Source of the DNA: Bacteroidales bacterium
Lineage (GTDB): Bacteria > Bacteroidota > Bacteroidia > Bacteroidales > UBA932
Reading direction: 5' to 3'
Assembly (NCBI GenBank): GCA_016303175.1
Contig: JAEDMF010000055.1
Coordinates: 1 to 10,212 of the forward strand
DNA length: 10,212 bases
The notes under the pieces are model-generated. The model was not told the origin of the DNA and ran no database searches. It saw nothing but the letters and a program-made list of their open reading frames with translations. Of this stretch, positions 5,385 to 10,212 are shown piece after piece (position 1 is the first letter of the stretch; each line of letters opens with the position of its first letter). A program made the translations under genes and the position numbers.

Positions 5385-6452
5385 ATGAAAAAAAAATTCT
5401 TATTTTCCACATTGGTCACGGCCGCAATCATTGCAGCCTGCACCAAAACACCTGAAACAGTACAAGTCGGCGGATTACAATCAGACGGACGTTTCCCTGT
5501 AAGCATCAGCGTTGACGTTCCCAAAACAGCTGAGACCAAATTGAACGGTCCGATGGCAAGCGAGAACAGTACCGACAGCGCTCTGGTAATCATATTTGAC
5601 AAAAATATAACCGAAGCATACGGAATTGCCCGAACCGGAGAACCCCTGACTCTGGACCTTACCCGAGGGCATAAAACTGCTTGGGTATTTGTGAACTTCC
5701 AGTACGAAAACAAGGACTTTTATAAAAATGTCATAAAGAACACAGACCAGGATGCACCTGATGCCACACTTCTGGGTACCTTGAAAGGAGGAGACAAATT
5801 GGAGATGTTTGCAAATGAAGAAATCGACATCCTCTCATCCACCGAAACCATCAATCTGAGCGTAAAGCGTCTGGCGGCAAAGGTTCAGATCGACAAAATC
5901 ACCAACAATCTCAACTCCGGCAGTCCGATGACCATAAAGAGAATATTCCTTTGCGACGCATACAATAAGCTGTATTTCACCGGCAATGACTATGCAAGCC
6001 AAGAAAAATCCAGTGATATGGTAAACGTCGGAGGACAGAATCTTTCTTCCTATCCCTGGTTCACCGAGTCTATGAATATCACCCTGAACAGCGGGCAGAG
6101 CACAGACAGCAATTTCAAGAAAACATTCTACTGCGCGCCAAATTCAATTAACGAGGCTGATTACCTTGACAGATTTGAAGACCCGTCCCAAGTGGATGCC
6201 TTCCCCTTGCTTACAAAACTCGTGGTCGAGGTTGAGTTCCTGTCCGATTTCGGGTCTGTGTACTACCCCATCTGCCTGCACGACTACGACCCCAGAGGCA
6301 TAGTGGCAAGCAATCATTTCTACCACATCAAGGAGCTTAAAATCAAGCACATTGGCTCACCCACGCCGGAAAAGAGAATTCAAAGCGCAATGGCCGACTT
6401 CAGCGTAGAAGTCATTCCCTGGGAAGAACATGAGATAAATCAGGAGTTCTAA
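5385..6452 (+). CDS. Fimbrillin-like lipoprotein (FimA/Mfa-type fold)
   Basis: This 355-residue protein begins with a lipoprotein signal peptide. The lipobox AIIAAC places the acylated cysteine at 19, so it should be anchored to a membrane and, like other Bacteroidales fimbrillins, probably exported to the outer surface. The mature part has features of the two-domain fimbrillin fold behind type V pili: a first domain with a TETKLNG/ALVIIFD strand region (49-72), the conserved KRLAAKV stretch (161-167) after a Leu-Ser strand, a late segment NHFYHIKELKIKHIG (310-324), and a C-terminal strand VEVIPWEEHEI (341-351). In type V pili the precursor is trimmed by an Arg/Lys-specific protease and subunits join by strand exchange. 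Arg83 and Arg94 are possible sites, but this is inference. It could be a shaft, tip, anchor or solitary surface protein; no other fim/mfa gene is in the window. ATG at 5385 is chosen because it leads directly into the signal peptide. The codons after it form an A9 run. Confidence 0.75.
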   Translation: MKKKFLFSTLVTAAIIAACTKTPETVQVGGLQSDGRFPVSISVDVPKTAETKLNGPMASENSTDSALVIIFDKNITEAYGIARTGEPLTLDLTRGHKTAWVFVNFQYENKDFYKNVIKNTDQDAPDATLLGTLKGGDKLEMFANEEIDILSSTETINLSVKRLAAKVQIDKITNNLNSGSPMTIKRIFLCDAYNKLYFTGNDYASQEKSSDMVNVGGQNLSSYPWFTESMNITLNSGQSTDSNFKKTFYCAPNSINEADYLDRFEDPSQVDAFPLLTKLVVEVEFLSDFGSVYYPICLHDYDPRGIVASNHFYHIKELKIKHIGSPTPEKRIQSAMADFSVEVIPWEEHEINQEF

Positions 6453-6513
6453 AACTTCGAAAGTCCCGTCAACATTCGTAATGGCAACAAAGCCCTTCGG
6501 AAATTGACGACAC

Positions 6514-7692
6514 TCACCTCTCGCGCAGCCACAACTCCGGGTCGAGATACTGCTTGCGCCAAACGAGGAAATACAGTTGGGTACGGCCCATAATGGTGGC
6601 TACCTCGCCTATTACCTGGCCGGTAGTCACCTTGTCGCCCTGGCGCACCTTTGCAGTCTTGAGTCGGCAATAGGATGTATAGTAGTCTCCGTGCTGGATA
6701 AGCACACATTGGCCGTAACCGGGAGCCAGCATTACATTGGAAACCACCCCGTCGAACACAGCCTTTACGGGACTACCGCTCTCGCAGGCAATGTTGATGC
6801 CGTTGTTTACGAGCGACAGTTTGAGGGTCTTGTTTTGATAAGGCCCGAACTTTTCGGTGACGGGGCCTTCCACCGGCCAGGGCAACTTTCCCCGGTTCTT
6901 GAAGAAAGAATCCGCAAGCACATAATCCACCGGCTTTTTGGAACCACTCCCCTTTTTGCCCGATGACGTTGCGGACTTGAGCATGGCCGCAATCTGCTTG
7001 TCCAGGGCGCGCATTTCGGTCTGCTTGTTCTGCAGCGCACGCTGATATGAGCGCTTATCCTTCTTCAACTTGGCAATCAGAGCCTTGGAACGGGTTTCAT
7101 CCTCCTTCAGAGACTTGAGTTCCGCTTCCCTCTGCTTCTTCATATCCCTTTCCTGGCTGCGCAGAGCCATAAGTCTGCCTTTCTTTTCATTCAATTCTTT
7201 CTGCACGGCGGCAATCTCCTCAGCCTGGGCGCGCATCTGGGAGGACAGGCCCTTGAAGTAGCCGAAACGGCGGAAGGCCTGCGATATGCTGTCACTTGAC
7301 AGTATGTACATATACCACAATTTGACATCCCGGTTCTTGTAGGCTCCGAGCACAAGGCGGTTATAATGGGCCTGAAGGGTGTCCAGCAAAGCCTGCTGAC
7401 GGTTGATTTCCCTTTGGGCCTCCACTATCCGGCGGGAATACGAGGCTATGGCCCGGTCAGATTCGGCTATGAGTTTCCTACGCGAGCCTTGCTGGGCCTG
7501 AATGAGGGAAAGAGAGGAAAGGGCCTGCTCGCTCTTGGAGGAGGTGGAGGATAGCTGGCTGCGCAAGATTGCAATATCTTTCTCAAGCTGACTGCGCTTG
7601 AGTTTCTGCTGCTGCACATCCTGAGCCCCCAGAGGCAGGCCCATACATAAAAGACACAGCAGAAAGGCCAATATGCTATTTTGTGTCCTCAT
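6514..7692 (-). CDS. EnvC-like murein hydrolase activator (degenerate LytM/M23 domain)
   Basis: This 392-residue protein has a signal peptide (to about residue 23, LGAQ), a long charged coiled coil (about 25-240) interrupted by a less charged stretch near 110-150, a Ser/Gly/Lys linker (240-253) and a C-terminal LytM domain (about 268-390). The LytM zinc site is lost. The HxGxD position reads NNGIN (296-300), the HxH position reads QLY (372-374), and the His of the YxH turn is Arg343. This is the pattern of EnvC, which does not cut peptidoglycan itself but activates amidases at the division site under FtsEX control. The coiled coil fits that architecture. ATG at 7692 is chosen because the signal peptide begins there; upstream in-frame codons lie in the TPR gene, which it overlaps by 17 nt. 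No terminator is convincing in the 61-nt gap to the convergent fimbrillin-like gene. Confidence 0.85.
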   Translation of the reverse strand: MRTQNSILAFLLCLLCMGLPLGAQDVQQQKLKRSQLEKDIAILRSQLSSTSSKSEQALSSLSLIQAQQGSRRKLIAESDRAIASYSRRIVEAQREINRQQALLDTLQAHYNRLVLGAYKNRDVKLWYMYILSSDSISQAFRRFGYFKGLSSQMRAQAEEIAAVQKELNEKKGRLMALRSQERDMKKQREAELKSLKEDETRSKALIAKLKKDKRSYQRALQNKQTEMRALDKQIAAMLKSATSSGKKGSGSKKPVDYVLADSFFKNRGKLPWPVEGPVTEKFGPYQNKTLKLSLVNNGINIACESGSPVKAVFDGVVSNVMLAPGYGQCVLIQHGDYYTSYCRLKTAKVRQGDKVTTGQVIGEVATIMGRTQLYFLVWRKQYLDPELWLRER

Positions 7693-9028
7693 TTCTTCTG
7701 ATTTCGGCTTGGTGGCGATAAGCCTCAGCAAGGGTCTTGTCCCCGCACGCGTCCAACACTTCGGCATAATGGAGCAATACCTCTGCACTTTCCTTCCCGC
7801 CCATAGACATTATCTTCTTGAACAGGGACCTGGCCTCATTCAGCCTGCCTAACTTATATAACACCCAGGCATAAGTGTCCAGATAGGTGACATTCTCACT
7901 GTCGGCCAGTATGACCTGCGCGGCCATCTGCTCGCATCGCTTCAGATTTCTGCCGTTGCAGCTCATATAATAAGCATAATTGTTCAATGCCTGCAAGTTG
8001 TCCGGCTTGAGTCTGAGGGCCCTGTCGTAGCACGAGTACGCCTTGGATTTCTTGCCGAGGCTCTGGTAGAGGTCTCCGCGCGCGGTATATACGTAAGAAA
8101 GCGACTCGGCATCATCCCGACAGACATATTCCAGAATGCGGGAGCACTCCATAGCCGTAGCCGCATTACCGGACTGCTGCGATACGAAAACGGCCAGATT
8201 GCCAAGCTGTATATCCCGCGGATAACGCTTGTACAGGGTCACAACTTCGTCCGGCCGTTCTGTCGAGTAATAATAGTGCGCCGCAAGATGGGTTACCACT
8301 GTATCTCCGGGATGAGCAAGAAGGCCCGTGCTTATAAGCCTATCATAGTCAGCAATATGCTCCTGATTGAACCTGAGACTGCCCATACCGTACTGCTGGC
8401 GGAACAGCTGCTCCTTAGTAGCGGAAGATACTGAGGGATCGGAGAAAAGCACATCCAAATCATCAAACATAGCGCTGATTTCACCTGTGGAACGGTGGAT
8501 GTCCACGCGTATCATCCTGGTGAAAGCACTTTCGCCCTGAAGAATGTCAATGCGGTCCACCAGAGAATCCGCCTTTTCATAAGCTTCGCTGCCCATATAC
8601 AAATCCGTAAGGGCAAAGAGCATTTCAATGTCATAAGGATGCTTCCGGCACAAGAGTTCGTACAAGCCAAGGGCCTCATCCGTTTTGCCGGTCAAAGCGC
8701 ACAGGGAAGCATAGCGTTTTGCATACCACACATTTCCGCTATCCATCTTATATGCCTGTCCGAAATGCTCTACTGCAGCTGCGGCATCATTACTCTGCGC
8801 CGCCACATAACCCAGATAGTAATGGGCCGCATCATTACCCGGATTCTCCGCAAGCGCCTGTTCGAGGCACTCTTTGGCCTTGTCCGGCACAGACTCCTGC
8901 AAATACTCCACGCCCCGCAACAAGCTCTCGTCAGAAGAGCGTCGCGGAGCATCGGACTGCGCCCTTGCCAATTGGCAGAGGATGCACAATGTCAGGGAAA
9001 TGACTACCTGCTTGCCGGAGGGAAACAC
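7676..9028 (-). CDS. Secreted tetratricopeptide-repeat protein
   Basis: This 450-residue protein has a signal peptide (about residues 1-23, cleavage after ARA) and is built from helical TPR repeats. The clearest copies are near 33-66, 67-100, 101-134, 310-343 (LSYVYTARGDLYQSLGKKSKA and on), 344-377, 378-412 and 414-447. The middle part (about 135-305) is also helical, with weaker repeats. TPR arrays bind other proteins, so a periplasmic scaffold role is likely, but no ligand can be named. The start is a GTG at 9026-9028 whose G is shared with the frr TAG stop (TAGTG). No ATG exists upstream in frame before a stop, and none exists downstream before the signal peptide ends. The gene sits 1 nt into frr and overlaps the EnvC-like gene by 17 nt, so translational coupling and a shared function in envelope maintenance with EnvC are plausible. 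Confidence 0.85.
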   Translation of the reverse strand: MFPSGKQVVISLTLCILCQLARAQSDAPRRSSDESLLRGVEYLQESVPDKAKECLEQALAENPGNDAAHYYLGYVAAQSNDAAAAVEHFGQAYKMDSGNVWYAKRYASLCALTGKTDEALGLYELLCRKHPYDIEMLFALTDLYMGSEAYEKADSLVDRIDILQGESAFTRMIRVDIHRSTGEISAMFDDLDVLFSDPSVSSATKEQLFRQQYGMGSLRFNQEHIADYDRLISTGLLAHPGDTVVTHLAAHYYYSTERPDEVVTLYKRYPRDIQLGNLAVFVSQQSGNAATAMECSRILEYVCRDDAESLSYVYTARGDLYQSLGKKSKAYSCYDRALRLKPDNLQALNNYAYYMSCNGRNLKRCEQMAAQVILADSENVTYLDTYAWVLYKLGRLNEARSLFKKIMSMGGKESAEVLLHYAEVLDACGDKTLAEAYRHQAEIRRNEDTK

Positions 9029-9591
9029 TATACTGTCATTACTTCCTTTTCCTTGGCAGAAACAAGGGAGTCAACAGCCTTGCTCTGCTCATCGGTAGCT
9101 TTTTGCACTTTATCCTCGAAATCCTTCTCCATATCCTCTGCAAGACCCTCCTTAATGAGTTTCTTGAGGGCATCCATAGCATCACGGCGGGCATTGCGTA
9201 CAACGGTCTTGGCATTCTCGCCCTCGGCTTTTGCCTTCTTAATGAGTTCTCGGCGACGATCCTCGGTCAACGCGGGAATATTGCAGCGGATGTGCTCACC
9301 ATTGTTCTGGGGAGTCATACCGAGATTAGCATCCATTATGGCTTTCTCAATTGGAGCAATCATATGTTTCTCCCAAGGCTGTATGAGAATGGTCTTAGCA
9401 TCGGGCGTAGTCACGGAAGCGACCTGAGACACAGGGCACTTGGAACCGTAATAATCCACGAGAACAGTGTTGAAAATCTGGGGATTTGCCTTGCCGGCGC
9501 GATAATTCCTGAGGCTTTCCTCGAGAAAAGCGGTTGCGGAAGACATCTGTTCTTTCGCCTTGGAAAGAATTTTATTTGCTTTATCAATCAT
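9028..9591 (-). CDS. frr: Ribosome recycling factor
   Basis: This complete 187-residue protein is close to the family's standard 185. With EF-G it splits the post-termination 70S ribosome into subunits. Domain I, a three-helix bundle, is formed by the N-terminal helix (about 1-30) and the long C-terminal helices that begin near LTEDRRRELIKKAK (108-121). Domain II lies between and includes the hinge-side segment LVDYYGSKCPVSQVASV and the strand TILIQPWEK. The arginine-rich motif LTEDRRRELIKKAKAEGE is strongly conserved in RRF and contacts 23S rRNA. The ATG at 9591 is unambiguous (MIDKANKIL). pyrH lies 43 nt upstream on the same strand, a classic bacterial gene pair. The downstream TPR gene starts on the last base of the frr stop codon. 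Confidence 0.96.
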   Translation of the reverse strand: MIDKANKILSKAKEQMSSATAFLEESLRNYRAGKANPQIFNTVLVDYYGSKCPVSQVASVTTPDAKTILIQPWEKHMIAPIEKAIMDANLGMTPQNNGEHIRCNIPALTEDRRRELIKKAKAEGENAKTVVRNARRDAMDALKKLIKEGLAEDMEKDFEDKVQKATDEQSKAVDSLVSAKEKEVMTV

Positions 9592-9634
9592 AATATCTAA
9601 AGAAACTTATTGTTTTGTATTACTTTTTTACGAA

Positions 9635-10212
9635 TTATCTGGTAACCTTGGTGCCGACCCGCTCCCCTGCCAAAACGCGGGACAGATTGCCTTCCTTGTT
9701 CATATCGAACACAACTATGGGCATATCCCCCTGTTCGCAAAGAGCAAATGCCGTTGCATCCATCACCTTGAGATGGTCTGCAAGGGCTTTGTCGAAACTG
9801 AGGCTCTCATACCTGACGGCCTTCGGATCCTTCTCGGGATCTGCAGTATAGACGCCGTCCACCCTCGTGCCTTTCAGCAAGGCATCAGCACCGATTTCCA
9901 GAGCTCTCAACGCCGCCCCGCTGTCGGTGGTGAAGAAGGGATTGCCCGTACCTCCGGAAATGAGCGCCACTCCTCCTTTCTCCATAACGTCCACAGCCTT
10001 GTCCCTCATATAATAGTTGGCAATGGGCTCCATCGGCGTAGCGGTGAAGACCTCCGCTTTTATACCCTTGGACCTTATCGACATTGCAAGGGCAAGAGAG
10101 TTGATGACGGTCGCGAGCATTCCCATTTTGTCTGCATCGACCCTGTCAAAGCCCTTCTCTACTCCGCTCAAACCCCGGAAGATATTGCCTCCGCCTATGA
10201 CTATACCTATTT
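9635..10212 (-). CDS. pyrH: UMP kinase, 5' end outside window
   Basis: This is the C-terminal 191 residues of a bacterial UMP kinase of the amino-acid kinase family, which makes UDP from UMP and ATP in pyrimidine synthesis. The frame is open to the window edge, where it reads IGIVIGGGNIFRG, the Gly-rich phosphate loop typical of PyrH. It continues with DKMGMLATVINSLAL, then SGGTGNPFFTTD (acceptor/UMP site), KGTRVDGVYTADPEKDPKA and KVMDATAF, all in family order, and ends with a normal VGTKVTR tail. About 40-50 N-terminal residues are missing because the window ends. The first visible Leu codon TTG at 10169-10171 is internal, not a start. The gene is followed by frr after 43 nt. Confidence 0.95.
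   Translation of the reverse strand, partial: IGIVIGGGNIFRGLSGVEKGFDRVDADKMGMLATVINSLALAMSIRSKGIKAEVFTATPMEPIANYYMRDKAVDVMEKGGVALISGGTGNPFFTTDSGAALRALEIGADALLKGTRVDGVYTADPEKDPKAVRYESLSFDKALADHLKVMDATAFALCEQGDMPIVVFDMNKEGNLSRVLAGERVGTKVTR

Noticed and set aside
6453..6513. Possible terminator between the fimbrillin-like and EnvC-like genes
   Set aside because: Only a 6-bp pair with a loop of about 31 nt (6467-6472 with 6504-6509) and a 4-bp hairpin are present, without a T-run. Not enough to call.
8495..9427. Long open frame on the plus strand across the TPR gene and frr
   Set aside because: It is antisense to two well-supported genes and crosses their junction; composition is low-order and no motif is seen.
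9602..9609. TAAGTTTC on the minus strand upstream of frr as a possible internal promoter
   Set aside because: It misses the last base of the -7 consensus and lies in a 43-nt gap inside a common pyrH-frr pair; co-transcription is more likely.

Overview
This window looks like ordinary chromosome from a Bacteroidota member, most likely order Bacteroidales. Four observations point there: promoter boxes of the Bacteroidota type (TAnnTTTG) upstream of several genes; poor or absent Shine-Dalgarno sequences with AT-rich leaders; a malate dehydrogenase and a 4'-phosphopantetheinyl transferase that read like Bacteroidales family members; and a fimbrillin-type lipoprotein, a fold centred on this order. 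The genus cannot be fixed from the sequence alone. I see no insertion sequence, phage gene, CRISPR array, tRNA or rRNA, and no clear sign of a new defence or mobile system.

Layout. (1) At 1-136 is the C-terminal end of a VOC/glyoxalase-fold protein on +, followed by a degenerate tandem repeat (124-224). (2) A secreted NagZ-like GH3 glycosidase lies on - (225-1457). It diverges from a small outer-membrane beta-barrel-like gene (1589-2047), which is followed 17 nt later by galactokinase galK (2065-3210). (3) galK and malate dehydrogenase (3379-4371, -) converge on an intergenic stretch with two strong hairpins, one shaped as a bidirectional terminator. (4) mdh diverges from an Sfp-type phosphopantetheinyl transferase (4496-5137, +), which ends in two tandem intrinsic terminators. 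(5) A fimbrillin-like lipoprotein (5385-6452, +) has its own promoter and operator-like repeats. (6) A four-gene set on - runs from the right edge: pyrH (partial), frr, a secreted TPR protein and an EnvC-like murein hydrolase activator. frr/TPR overlap by 1 nt and TPR/envC by 17 nt, so at least those three are probably one transcript.

How the genes relate. Two loci concern the cell wall (NagZ-like GH3; EnvC-like activator with its TPR partner). Two concern the cell surface (beta-barrel protein; fimbrillin-like lipoprotein). The rest is core metabolism and translation: galactose phosphorylation, malate/oxaloacetate conversion, carrier-protein activation, UMP phosphorylation and ribosome recycling. 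The observations most worth a second look are the repeat at the left end with its hidden open frame, the closely packed divergent promoters with almost no leader on two genes, the A9 tract at the start of the fimbrillin-like gene, and the compact frr-TPR-envC overlap.
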